Assembly: GCA_963762395.1 (NCBI GenBank)
Contig: CAVXKL010000001.1
Location: forward strand, 1-64,000
DNA length: 64,000 nt
Reading direction: 5' to 3'
From: JAJZKE01 sp963762395
Lineage (GTDB): Bacteria > Patescibacteriota > Saccharimonadia > Saccharimonadales > UBA4665
Part shown: positions 1-8,861 of the stretch, piece after piece
Position numbering within the stretch: position 1 is the first letter of the stretch
How the letters are laid out: every line of letters begins with the position of its first letter
The notes under the pieces: generated by a model
The model's database searches: none
What the model was told of the DNA's origin: nothing
The model's input: the letters and a program-made list of their open reading frames with translations, nothing else
Program-made: the position numbers and the translations under genes

Positions 1-782
1 GCAACGGCGTTGGGAACGACGTCCGAATCACTGCTGGCCGGCTTGGTGGCCGCGGTGGTCGTGGCCACGCTGGCCGAATCACTGCTGGCCGGCTTGGCAA
101 CACTCACCGCGGGCGCCGCGGTGGTCGCATTTGTCTCGATGCCGTTGCCGCCGACAGCGATGGCGGTCCCGTTGCTCAGCGTCGCCACTCCGGTGAACCC
201 CGCCGTGCCCGTGGCCGAGACGACGTTAAAGCTCGTGCCGTTCCACTGCTCGACTAAGTCCCCCTCGCCGACGACATAGACGTCGTTGGCCGAGGAGCCC
301 GAGACGGCCGTCGCCTGGCCGGGGAAGGTAAAGATTTCGGTCCAGGCCGTGCCGTTGAAGTTCCAGACCGCCGCCCCGGTACTCCCCCCCGCCCCGCCCA
401 CCACCCAGACGTCGGTGGCGGAGATCGCGTCGACGGAGTGGGTGCCGGTCGGGCCGTTGGCGATGGCGCTCCACGTCGTGCCGTTAAATTGCAGGGCCGC
501 GGCGATGGGGTGCTCCCCCTCGCCGACGGAGCCGACGGCGAAGATGTCGTTGGCGTTGGCCGCCGAGATGCTGACCAGGTTGCCATGATCGCCCGCGTCC
601 GGGGACGCGACGACGCTCCAGCTCGTGCCGTTGAAGTGCTCGATGAGCTGGTTGGTGTTGCTGTTGCCGACGGCCCAGACGTCGGTGGGCGAGACCACGG
701 CCACCGAATTGAACACGCCCCCGTCCGTCAGCGTCGGAGTCGTCTGGATACTCCAGGACGTGCCGTTGAAGAATTCGACCAT
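1..782 (-). CDS. continuation of the LEPR-XLL surface protein past a frameshift (runs off the left edge)
   Basis: From 782 to base 1 the minus strand continues, in a new frame, the series of FNGTTWS and DVWAVG repeats of the gene starting at 2685. There is no stop before the edge, so the C-terminus lies outside. The last visible residues, after the propeller repeats, are a Ser/Ala/Thr-rich linker with the repeated phrase KPASSDS. This is the 3' part of the same gene, separated by a one-base insertion or deletion near 800, either a consensus error or a real mutation. It has no start signal of its own. Confidence 0.7.
   Translation of the reverse strand, partial: MVEFFNGTSWSIQTTPTLTDGGVFNSVAVVSPTDVWAVGNSNTNQLIEHFNGTSWSVVASPDAGDHGNLVSISAANANDIFAVGSVGEGEHPIAAALQFNGTTWSAIANGPTGTHSVDAISATDVWVVGGAGGSTGAAVWNFNGTAWTEIFTFPGQATAVSGSSANDVYVVGEGDLVEQWNGTSFNVVSATGTAGFTGVATLSNGTAIAVGGNGIETNATTAAPAVSVAKPASSDSASVATTTAATKPASSDSDVVPNAV
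125..780. repeat. internal long duplication, copy 2 (copy 1 at about 1690-2345)
   Basis: About 650 bases here match 1690-2345 almost base for base inside the same surface-protein gene. The copy carries the same run of propeller-like blades. The frameshift near 800 sits just beyond one end of this copy. Confidence 0.75.
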
Positions 783-798
783 CGGAGTCGTGGTGTCG

Positions 799-2685
799 TC
801 ACCGTTGCGTGTCGGTTACGCTATCGCCGACGGCCCAGACGGCGTTGCTGGACGCGGCGCTGACGGAGTTGAGTGTCTCGAAAGTCGTCCCCGCCGGGTT
901 GGGCGTGGTGACCTCGGACCAGCTCGTCCCGTTGAAGTTCTCGGCCAGCGTCGTCGGGCCGGAGCCCTGGAAGCCGACGGCCCAGATGTCGGTAGGAGAG
1001 ACCGCCGTGACGGCGTTGAGGGTCGCCCCCGAGACGGTCGGGCTCGTCATGAGCTGGAACGGGCCCGAGGGGGGCGTCGCCGACCGGACAACGGTTACCG
1101 AGACGCCCGGCGAGGTGCTGGCGCTATAGTTGCCGTCGCCCTCATACGTCGCGGTGAGCGTGCTGGTGCCGACGGGCAAGGCGGTGGTGACGAGCGTGGC
1201 CGAGTCGCCCGAGACGGTCCCGCTGCCCAGCAGGGTCGAGCCGTCGAAGAACTCGACGGTGCCGGTCGGCGAGACCGGGCCGGTCGAGGCTGGCGTGATG
1301 GTCGCCGTCAACGTCGCGGACTGGCCCAGGACCGGCTCCGCGGGCGAGAAGCTGACCACGGTCGACGTCGTCGCCTGCGTGGTGGTCACCGAGACGGCCT
1401 GCGAGGTGCTGACGGCGTAGTTGCTGTCGCCTTCATACGTCGCGGTGATCGAGTTGGTGCCGACGGGCAAGGAGGTGGTGACGAGCGTGGCCACGTCGCC
1501 CGAGATGTCCCCGCCCCCGATCAGGGTCGAGCCGTCGAAGAAGGCGACGGAACCCGTCGGCGCGGCCGAGCCGGTGCTCGACGGGGTGATCGTGGCCGTG
1601 AGCGTCACCGAGCCGCCGACGGGCGCCGAGCTGGCCGAGGAGGTGAGCGCGGTGGTCGTGGGGATCGTGGTGGTCGGGACGCTGGTCGTCGCCTCCTCGA
1701 TGCCGTTGCCGCCGACGGCGAAGGCGGTCCCGTTGCTGAGCGTCGCCACCCCGGTGAACCCGGCCGTGCCCGTGGCCGAGACGACGCTCAAGCTCGTGCC
1801 GTTCCACTGCTCGACCAGGTCCCCCTCGCCGACGACATAGACGTCGTTGCTCAAGGAGCCCGAGACGGCCGTCGCCTGGCCGGGGAAGGTAAAGACTTCG
1901 GTCCAGGTCGTGCCGTTGAAGTTCCAGACCGCCGCCCCGGTCGCCGCCCCAGCCCCGCCCACCACCCAGACGTCGGTGGCGGAGATCGCGTCGACGGAGT
2001 GGGCGGCGGCCGGGCCGTTGGCGACGACGCTCCACGTCGTGCCGTTGAATTGCAGGGCCGCGTTGCTGGGGTGCTCCCCCTCGCCGACGGAGCCGACGGC
2101 GAAGATGTCGTTGGCGTTGGCCGCCGAGATGCTGACCAGCGTGCCATGATCGCCCGCATCCGGGGACGCGACCACGCTCCAGCTCGTGCCGTTGAACTGC
2201 TCGATGAGCTGGTTGGTGTCGCTGCTGCCGACGGCCCAGACGTCGGTGGGCGAGACCACGGCCACCGAATTGAACTCGCCCCCGTCCGTCAGCTTCGGAG
2301 TCGCCTGGACGCTCCAGGTCGTGCCGTTGAAGAACTCGACCAGGGGGGTGGAGACGCCGTCGCTCGTGGTGTCGCCCACGGCGAAGACGTCGCTGCTGGA
2401 CGAGGCGGCGACGCCGTTGAGGACGCCGGTGCTTTCCTTGGGGACGGTGGCCGCGGACCAGGTCGTGCCGTTGAAGGTCTCGATCAGGGCGCCCTTGTCG
2501 CCGTTGGCGAGGGTGCCGGAGCCGACGGCCACGACGTCGGTGGGGGAGATCGCGGCGACGGCGGCGGGGGTCAAGCCGGAGACGCTCGTCACGGCCTGGA
2601 AGCCGCTGAGGAGCTGGCGCGCTTCGAGTTGATCGAGTCCCGAGGTCATCGTGGGCCGGAATTGACGAGAGATTCTTCGCTTCAT
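799..2685 (-). CDS. LEPR-XLL surface protein with propeller-like and Ig-like repeats (5' part, frameshifted)
   Basis: Secreted or surface protein of the planctomycete LEPR-XLL class: residues 20-26 read LEARQLL, the hallmark near the N-terminus of large exported planctomycete proteins. About seven repeats carrying FNGTTWS and WAVG motifs follow and look like propeller blades. Then come two Ig-like repeats (about residues 340-525, SVTLTATITP and TLTATYEGD), then propeller repeats start again. The ATG at 2685 is chosen because an AGGAGAG ribosome site lies just upstream; the longer open frame to 2883 has no such signal. The frame closes at 799 in the middle of a repeat, and the same repeat series continues in another frame from 782 to the window edge, so this is one gene with a one-base shift near 800. 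An AT-rich tract at 2934-2982 could hold its promoter. Function beyond adhesion or surface architecture is not visible. Confidence 0.8.
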   Translation of the reverse strand: MKRRISRQFRPTMTSGLDQLEARQLLSGFQAVTSVSGLTPAAVAAISPTDVVAVGSGTLANGDKGALIETFNGTTWSAATVPKESTGVLNGVAASSSSDVFAVGDTTSDGVSTPLVEFFNGTTWSVQATPKLTDGGEFNSVAVVSPTDVWAVGSSDTNQLIEQFNGTSWSVVASPDAGDHGTLVSISAANANDIFAVGSVGEGEHPSNAALQFNGTTWSVVANGPAAAHSVDAISATDVWVVGGAGAATGAAVWNFNGTTWTEVFTFPGQATAVSGSLSNDVYVVGEGDLVEQWNGTSLSVVSATGTAGFTGVATLSNGTAFAVGGNGIEEATTSVPTTTIPTTTALTSSASSAPVGGSVTLTATITPSSTGSAAPTGSVAFFDGSTLIGGGDISGDVATLVTTSLPVGTNSITATYEGDSNYAVSTSQAVSVTTTQATTSTVVSFSPAEPVLGQSATLTATITPASTGPVSPTGTVEFFDGSTLLGSGTVSGDSATLVTTALPVGTSTLTATYEGDGNYSASTSPGVSVTVVRSATPPSGPFQLMTSPTVSGATLNAVTAVSPTDIWAVGFQGSGPTTLAENFNGTSWSEVTTPNPAGTTFETLNSVSAASSNAVWAVGDSVTDTQR

Positions 2686-2988
2686 GGGATTGCTCTCCTG
2701 GTTGAACGAATCCGTGCTCTGCCGGGTCGGTGGAGCGACCGTCTCCCGAGGCGACAAACCGCAGGAGCTCGGGTAGCGCATTCGAGGTTGAATGCGCCGG
2801 ATCAAACGGGGGCCGCTCACATCGGGTGGGAACAAAGAGGCCCCGACTCTCGCAGCGACCCCCGATGGGGGGCCCGTGCTCATCGCCCGGCGTTGATCGA
2901 CTACCTTGATAGAGCCTTGACTCGGTCGCGATGTTACACTTTTATAGATCGTGTTATGCTTTTATAAGTTTCTTATAATTTGCCATGG

Positions 2989-3026
2989 GGGAAGTGGGCC
3001 GGCCGAGGGCGGCTGGCCCACTTCCC
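2989..3026. repeat. long palindrome, cassette copy A (terminator-like)
   Basis: Arms GGGAAGTGGGCC (2989-3000) and GGCCCACTTCCC (3015-3026) are perfectly complementary around a 14-base loop. A sister palindrome with the same arms lies at 4486-4524. Both lie directly 3' of the same gene tail on the minus strand, which fits a transcription-terminating hairpin carried with the duplicated cassette. There is no T-run, so it could instead be a REP-like element. Confidence 0.6.
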
Positions 3027-3056
3027 GCATAGGCGTGAGGCGAGGGCTGCGGTGGG

Positions 3057-3212
3057 GGTCACGGAGTTCAAGGTCACGCCGGTGCGACGGATCACGGCGA
3101 CCGCATTCGAGCCCGCCGTGCCATTGTCGTCCCCGTCGATCAGTTGCCCGGAACTGTCCTGCAAGCCCGAAGGTGCCGTTCCGTCGATCGTGAGATCGAC
3201 CGGTTTGGTGAG
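3057..3212 (-). pseudogene. orphan C-terminal fragment of the duplicated surface gene
   Basis: About 52 codons are nearly identical to the C-terminal domain of the gene at 4576-5861 (shared DGTAPSGLQDS or NGTAPSGLQDS, NGTAGSNAVA and RRTGVTLN). There is no N-terminus: upstream of 3212 the sequence jumps to DNA matching the promoter side of that gene (5918-6045). The fragment is what remains of a second copy after an internal deletion of roughly 1 kb. Confidence 0.75.
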
Positions 3213-3326
3213 GCGAAGCCACCTGGTGAAGGAACAGTTGGGCGTTGCGATCCAGCGCAGAAGCACTCCGAGCCCAGGACATCGATGCTGCGACAGGCTG
3301 GAGCCGATCGCGCCTTCGATCCGCAA

Positions 3327-3914
3327 TCATCCCCATCGATATCGGACGTCGTCCTGGTCCCAGCCGCGCCGGCAGAGCCGTGCTCGCAAAAGGTCGCGGG
3401 CCCGCGACAGCCGCCCCTTGACGGTGCCGACCGGACAGTGAAGCAGCCTGGCGACCTGCGCGTTGCTCTTGCCTTCCATGTAGGTGTGCACCACCAGCAA
3501 GCGGTATTTGGCGGGCAAGCCATCGACCGCCGCGTGGAGGTGCAGCCGGAGCTCGTCGCGGCTCGCCTCGCTCACGCTTCCCGGCAGGAATTCTTCCCCC
3601 TCCGGAACCACGTTTTCCGTTTTCAATCGGGCGCGACATTCTCGCGCCCGTAACGCGATTCGTCGCGCCACTTCGCGAAGCCAGAATCGCAACATCCGGC
3701 GATCTCGGATGGTGCCTGCCTTGCGCGCCAGCATGAGGAAAGTTGCCTGAAACGCATCTTCGGCGTCCTGGTGTTGACCGAGGATGTGCCGGCAGACCCC
3801 GAGCACCATCGGTCCATGCCGCTTGACCAGGCTCTCGAAGGCGGTTTCCGATTCATCCTTCTGTCCGGTCAGGAACGTATCAATCAATTGCTCATCAAGC
3901 TGAATCGGTTTCAT
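3327..3914 (-). CDS. ECF-type RNA polymerase sigma factor
   Basis: Sigma-70 family factor of the extracytoplasmic class, about 195 residues. Region 2 holds DAEDAFQATFLMLARKA (about residues 50-66), the typical planctomycete ECF signature; region 4 holds the helix-turn-helix around GKSNAQVARLLHCPVGTVKGRLSRAR (about 147-172). It should direct RNA polymerase to a dedicated set of promoters. Translation may start at ATG 3914 or at TTG 3923; the TTG would overlap the stop of the STAS gene by four bases, so the two are surely co-transcribed and probably translationally coupled. The pairing with a STAS protein suggests regulation by partner switching, but no anti-sigma kinase is seen nearby. Confidence 0.9.
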   Translation of the reverse strand: MKPIQLDEQLIDTFLTGQKDESETAFESLVKRHGPMVLGVCRHILGQHQDAEDAFQATFLMLARKAGTIRDRRMLRFWLREVARRIALRARECRARLKTENVVPEGEEFLPGSVSEASRDELRLHLHAAVDGLPAKYRLLVVHTYMEGKSNAQVARLLHCPVGTVKGRLSRARDLLRARLCRRGWDQDDVRYRWG

Positions 3915-3919
3915 CGGAC

Positions 3920-4192
3920 TCAAGAACTCCGTGGTGAGAGTTGGAGCAACTCAGCGATGTAGGAAGAACAGCCGACGACGGAGGCGCCGCCTCGAATCAG
4001 TTCACGGAGCAAGGCTGCCCCCGCTTCATCCGCGAAGGTGAGGCCGGAAAGGTCCAGGCCGATGCGGGACGTCGCGGCCGCGGAGAGGGCGTGGGCATCG
4101 TGAGTCTCATCGACCCACGGCCCATGTAGCGTCCCTTCGAGCTTGAGGATCTCGATTGAAGCATCGCCAACCATTCGCGTAATCCTGAGCAT
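3920..4192 (-). CDS. STAS-domain protein (anti-sigma antagonist-like)
   Basis: About 90 residues: a beta strand (ASIEILKLEGTL), then RIGLDLSGLTFADEAGAALL, which matches the STAS core where a Ser/Thr normally follows the loop. Here the loop reads FADEAG, so the usual phosphorylatable residue is not obvious. The start at 4192 has a GGAGAAAGGAAAG ribosome site. Such proteins bind anti-sigma factors or other partners. It sits immediately upstream of, and overlapping, the ECF sigma gene, so it probably modulates that factor. The region upstream (about 4205-4402) is duplicated at 6330-6532. Confidence 0.75.
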   Translation of the reverse strand: MLRITRMVGDASIEILKLEGTLHGPWVDETHDAHALSAAATSRIGLDLSGLTFADEAGAALLRELIRGGASVVGCSSYIAELLQLSPRSS

Positions 4193-4485
4193 CGCTTTCC
4201 TTTCTCCAGGGGCCGTACCACGCCATAAAGCGACCCGCGTGCCAATCGGCAGCGCGCGATCGCGATCTTGCCTATCTGCCGGGGCCGACAAGACTTGCAT
4301 GGGCCTGATTCGCTGCGAAGGCCGCGCGCCCGTCGGGATGGGAGAAGGTAGCGCCACCGCCGGCGGTGGCGGGTACCGCGGGCGGTGGGAGGTGCGCTCG
4401 ATTCGTCATACACCGGGCGGTCCGTGCTGGATCCATCTCTCCCCTCTTCGTCGAGGACCGGGCACAGGCCGCTATATGCGCCGAA

Positions 4486-4524
4486 GGGGAAGTGGGTCAG
4501 CCAAGGCGGCTGGTCCACTTCCCC
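4486..4524. repeat. long palindrome, cassette copy B (terminator-like)
   Basis: Arms at 4486-4502 and 4508-4524 pair with two mismatches around a five-base loop and share the core GGGAAGTGGG...CCACTTCCC with the palindrome at 2989-3026. It is directly 3' of the surface gene on the minus strand and probably ends its transcript. Confidence 0.6.
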
Positions 4525-4575
4525 GTTCACAGCGATCGATCCAGTATCGGGACGGTCGGCGCCACGTCGGCGGGC

Positions 4576-5861
4576 TCATATCATCCTGTCACCGCGAGCG
4601 AGCACGGCGTCGACGGCGGCGACGTAACCGGGCGGATAAATCACCGGCATGGTGGGCGATGGGGGGTCGAGCACCACGGGCGGGCTGGGGGGTGTAGGGT
4701 TGAGTTCCACGGGCGGCGCGGGGGGTGTGGGGTTGGCCACCACGGGCGAAGCGGGGGCTGTGGGGGCAGCTACGGGCGGGCCGAGAACGATGGGGTCCTT
4801 CGCCGCCTTCGGGGCGGGAGCTACGGGATTCAAGGTCACTCCGGTGCGACGGATCAAGGCGACCGCATTCGAGCCCGCCGTGCCATTGCCGGCACCGTCG
4901 ATCAGTTGGCCGGTGCTGTCCTGCAAGCCAGAGGGTGCCGTCCCGTTGATCGTGAGCTCGACCGCTTTGGTGAGGGCAAACGCCTTCTTGGGAGTGATCG
5001 TGACCGTGTCGTTCGCCGGGTTGAACACGGCCGAGCGCAGCTTCAAGACGGGCGAGTTTTTGGCGGTGAATGAACCCTTGCCATTCGCCGTCGTCAAGCG
5101 GTAGGTCGCAACATCATCCGCCTGGGCGGCGTTGGCCGGTCCGCTGAAGTCGACAACGATCTCGGTGACCAAGTGCTTCTTGCTCTCTACGTCTGCGACG
5201 CTGACGACTGTAACCAGCGGCGCGGCGCGGGCGTAGGGGTCGGTGTGGGCGTAGGGGACGGTGTGGCTGTAGAGGTCGGTGTGGGCAACGGTGTGGGCGT
5301 CGGCGCCGGTGTCACAACGAATATATGTCCGGCATCGCTGAATGGGGCCCCAGGGTAGACGGTCGCTGTGGAGGTCGGCGTGCCCGGATAGAACACCGAA
5401 TTGCCGTTGACCGACGCGGGCGACTCGGCAGTTTCCAACGAAAAATTGAGCGAGCTGCCCGGCTGTACGTCATAAACCGAGCTGCTCGCAACAAACTGGA
5501 TGGCGAAGCCGTCGGACGGGCCTTCATTCGTAATCGTGTCCGTCCAGCCGGTGGGCGGGCTCACAGAAATCGGGCTGGTGGCGAGGAAATCCTCCCCGGG
5601 GACCCAGGCGTACCAGAACGTGCCGATGCCGGAATTGCTCGAGCTAGCGTTTGACAGTGTGATCGTATCGTTGAAGTCGGCGCCCACAGGAGTCGAGCTG
5701 ATGACTCCGCTGGCATTGATCGTAGCCATGAGGGCACGTCCTTCCAGGGATTCCAACCCGGTGAACCGACGCTCCCACGACCGACGCCTCCGGTGGCCGC
5801 TCTTGGGCGACAAGGTGCCAAGGGCCCGGTGTAACTGCCTGACGAAAAAAGATCGCGCCAT
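4576..5861 (-). CDS. LEPR-XLL surface protein with Pro/Thr linker and C-terminal Ig-like domain (one frameshift)
   Basis: The start at 5861 follows an AAGGAGAC ribosome site. An Arg-rich N-terminus leads to LESLEGRALMA (about residues 41-51), an LEPR-XLL type signal. Then come a beta-rich domain, a PTPTPTPTP linker, and after a one-base shift near 5,217 a C-terminal domain beginning VTEIVVDFSG and ending RRTGVTLN, followed by a Pro-rich tail. The two frames (4576-5172 and 5187-5891) join cleanly if one base is changed in the CGCCGCGCCGC run, so I treat it as one gene. The C-terminal domain resembles Ig-like modules of large planctomycete surface proteins. Its tail is duplicated as an orphan at 3057-3212. 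Target and ligand unknown. Confidence 0.75.
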
Positions 5862-6117
5862 GGGATCGTCTCCTTGTTTGCTCAAGCACATGGATGTCGA
5901 GTGCGTGATTTTCGTGTCGCCACCTGGTGCGGGAACCGTTCGGCCTTGCGCTTCCAGCGAGCGCGCAGTCCGAGCCGAGGACTACGACGCCTCAACCGGC
6001 CGGAGCCGATCGCGCTGCCGATCCGTGACCACCTGTATCGCCTGGGGATCGAGGCCCCTGAAGTGGCGAGGCTGGCCATTCCGCCAGCCCCGTTCTGACC
6101 CACATTATTAGAGAGCC

Positions 6118-6294
6118 TCACCCGAAGTCATCGGTTACACGCTGTCTCGATTTGGCTGCCGTATAGACTGAGATCGAGAGCAGTTGTCGGGTTTCCAGCG
6201 GTTCGCACGCCAGTGCAAGCCGTTGGGACCGCCGCGGCGGGCGAACCGAGAGGGCGCCCCGATGCGCCCCAGACATGATGCGAGAGATGCTCAT
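6118..6294 (-). pseudogene. truncated LEPR-XLL surface-protein N-terminus
   Basis: Fifty-eight codons from ATG 6294 contain CEPLETRQLLSISVY, a clear LEPR-XLL signature, but the frame stops 25 residues later with no exported domain. It lies where copy A of the cassette has STAS and sigma. Likely a broken third surface gene. Confidence 0.5.
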
Positions 6295-6502
6295 GTGCTG
6301 CGCACTCAACGATGTAGGTTCCAGAGAGAGAGAACCAAGGGCCGTGCGGCGTCATGAAGCGACGCGCGTGCCAATCGCAAGCGCGCGACCGCGATCTTGC
6401 CGATCTGCCGGGGCGGACAAGGATTGCACGATCGCGGGCAGTGCGCCGACGGTGAGCCCCAGACGCGATGGGAGGAGGCAGCGCCACCGCCGGTGGTGAC
6501 GG

Positions 6503-8511
6503 CTACCGCGGGCGGTGGGAGGCGCGCTCGAGGCCCAGCTTTTTCAGACGGTTCCGAAGGGTGTTGGGATGGAGTTGCAGGATCTTGGCCGCGCCGCGCG
6601 GGCCGTCGATGACCCAGTTCGTCTCATCCAGGACCGTGGAAATGTGGTCCCGCTCAACGGTCTCCAGACTAGGGCGCTCCTTGGCCGGTGAGACCGCGCC
6701 GGTCGCCGACAGAATGCCTGGTTCGATTTCGAGCACGCTGTCCGTCTCGAGGATGACCGCCCGCTCAAGGACGTTTTCCAGCTCGCGGATGTTACCCGGC
6801 CAGCGATACGCGAGGAGCTGCTCCATGGTGGCGGCTCGCTGACGCTCTCGATGTGCTTGCCGATCCGAGCCATGAACTGGTTGACCAGAAAGTGCACCAA
6901 GAGCGGGATGTCTGGGGCGCGATCACGGAGCGGAGGGAGATGAATGGGGAAGACGTGGAGCCGGTAATAAAGGTCCTCACGGAAGGCTTTTTCCTGAACC
7001 GCTTGCAGCAAGTCGCGGTTGGTCGCGGCGATGACGCGGACATCGACGCGGATCGGGGAATGGCCGCCGACGCGGTCAAATTCATGCGCTTGCAAAACAT
7101 GAAGGAGCTTGGCCTGCACCTCGGGAGGAAGCTCGCCGATCTCGTCGAGGAAAATGGTGCCGCCGTCGGCCAGCTCGAAGCGGCCGACGCGCTTGGCGAT
7201 GGCGCCGGTGAAGGCCCCTTTCTCGTGGCCGAAAAGCTCGCTCTCCACCAGGCCCGTCGGCAGGGCGCCGCAATTGACCTTGATGAACGGCTTGCTGGCG
7301 CGCCTGCTCGTGGAATGGATGGCCCGCGCGAAGAGCTCCTTCCCCGTGCCGGTCTCGCCGGTGATGAGCACGGAAGCGTCGGTCGGTGCCACTCGCCGCA
7401 CGTCGTCGAGTACCGCACACAGCGGAGGGCTGTTGCCGATGATCGCGTCGAAGTTGTGGGTGGCCTTGATCTCGTCCTGGAGATAGAGGTTTTGCTGGTG
7501 CAACCGCGCTCGTTCAGCCTCGGCGAGGACACGGTCGGTGATATCCACCCAGATGGCGCGGCCCGCCTGGACCCGTTGGTCGGCGCCTCGGATGGGCTTC
7601 ATCCACAAGCTGACCCAGAGCGGCCGGCCGTCGCGGCGATGCAGTGCCAGTTCCAACCCCGAGAATTCCTCGCCGCCCTGAAATCGGTCCCGCAGGAAGG
7701 CCGCCTGTGCCGGGGCGGCCGGCGGTGGGGCGAAAAAATCGAAGATCGAACAACCGTTCATCTCGTCCGCCGAGTGACCGATCATCTGCGCGGCCCGGTG
7801 ATTGGTGCTCAAGATTCGCCCTTCGCCGCTCACCGACAAATAGCCCACCGGCGCCTCGTCGTAGAGATCGCGATACCGACGTTCGCTCTCCGACAGCCGT
7901 TTCTCGGCCCGCAGCCGTTCCAGCTCCGCAGTGGTCCGAGCGGCGAAGATCCGGAAAATGAACAGCCGCCGCGGCTCCGGAGGCATCGGCCGCTCGTCAA
8001 ACACGGCCAGATGACCGAGGACCTTGCCCTCGCCGTCCAGGAACGGGACGCCCATGTAGCTGTCGATGCCCAAGCTCACCAGAGGGGTCGCGTTCGGGAA
8101 GTTCTCCGACACACCTGTCGGGTGATGGACGAATCCCCCGCGCGCGACGGCGTCGCACGGCGTGGCCGCAAGGTCATATTCCATGTTGTCGACGATCCGA
8201 TCACGCGCCGAAAAGGCGACGGTGCGCACCCGCGTATTCACGTCGGCGAACTCGGCGACGACGGCATAGGGCACATCGATGGCCGAAGCCAGTCGGCGGA
8301 CCAGCGACCGGAAAAACTCCTCTCCCGTACCTCGGGCCGTCCCTTCGACGATATCGCGTAACGCGCGGAGGTCGTCGCGAACCCCCGGCACATCGGAACC
8401 TTCCCAGTCGGCAAGTCCCAAAGTCGTCTCGTCCACGTGTGCAACCAACCGTTCGTTGTCACTCGTTTTCACGCTCATCGGCGATCTCAGCAATCGACTT
8501 TCAAAAGTCAT
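6503..8511 (-). CDS. sigma-54-dependent transcriptional activator (GAF-PAS-AAA-Fis, one frameshift)
   Basis: Bacterial enhancer-binding protein. In order: a GAF-like domain (about residues 60-200), a PAS domain (about 205-330, with RRYRDLYDEAPVGYLSVS), an AAA+ domain with Walker A GETGTGKELFARAIH, the sigma-54 contact loop HEKGAFTGA and Walker B GGTIFLDEIGEL, and a Fis-type helix-turn-helix (GPRGAAKILQLHPNTLRNRL). A one-base shift near 6,830 (GAGCCGCCACC on the minus strand) moves the end into another frame; joining 6503-6826 to the rest restores a full-length FhlA-like protein. The start is uncertain: ATG 8511 or ATG 8478, both with weak ribosome sites. The GAF and PAS domains imply a small-molecule or redox signal. 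Confidence 0.85.
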
Positions 8512-8657
8512 CGCTTCGTCCAATTTGGCGCAGGTCCGTCCCCATTGCGCCTGGCTCGTTTTCGGGCACACTCGATGCAAATTATTAGTGGATAATCATT
8601 TGAGTCAAGCAGAGACCGGGCGGGGTTCGGGGGCATGATCGGAGTGGACGGAGGGTC

Positions 8658-8674
8658 TTCGTCATATTGACGAA
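8658..8674. promoter_or_regulatory. perfect palindrome, possible operator
   Basis: TTCGTCA-TAT-TGACGAA has perfect seven-base arms and lies in the divergent spacer between the sigma-54 activator (start 8511) and the secreted TIGR03118 gene (start 8862). The position suits a regulator binding site. The rest of 8512-8861 shows nothing else. Confidence 0.4.
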
Positions 8675-8861
8675 TCGAGAGCCGCGTTTGTTCGATTCCA
8701 GCGGCCGGATGTGCGGCCGAACTGCGCGGCACCCTTGAGACACGCGGGCCCCACGTCCGAAAACTCGTAACCCGGCCATCCGGCGCAGACTCTCTTTCTC
8801 AGGAACCATCGATTGCTTCGATGGCGTGATGATGATTCAAGCATGAGAGGAGGCATAACGG

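Larger units (their letters stand above)
2989..4402. repeat. duplicated cassette, copy A (keeps sigma and STAS, lost the surface gene)
   Basis: Three blocks match copy B (4486-6532) in the same order on the minus strand: promoter side 4205-4402 matches 6330-6532, 3218-3345 matches 5918-6045, and the gene tail plus palindrome 2989-3212 matches 4486 to about 4970. The promoter-side block ends with the last ten or so codons of the sigma-54 activator, showing that the unit was copied from the neighbourhood of that gene. Confidence 0.7.
4486..6532. repeat. duplicated cassette, copy B (keeps the surface gene, lost sigma and STAS)
   Basis: Same unit as 2989-4402. Here the surface gene is complete, but between the promoter-side block (6330-6532) and the block at 5918-6045 the sigma and STAS genes are absent and a short LEPR-XLL fragment stands in their place. 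Confidence 0.65.

Noticed and set aside
625..2967. 780-codon plus-strand open frame opposite the surface gene
   Set aside because: Composition is Arg/Gly/Asp-rich with no domain, and the minus strand has a clear LEPR-XLL gene with a ribosome site. It is an antisense shadow of GC-rich DNA.
6045..6120. Remnant of the sigma-factor 3' end in cassette copy B
   Set aside because: Only short matches to the sigma gene; not enough to separate from chance.
6853..8361. 502-codon plus-strand open frame
   Set aside because: Shadow of the sigma-54 activator; the minus strand carries all AAA+ motifs.
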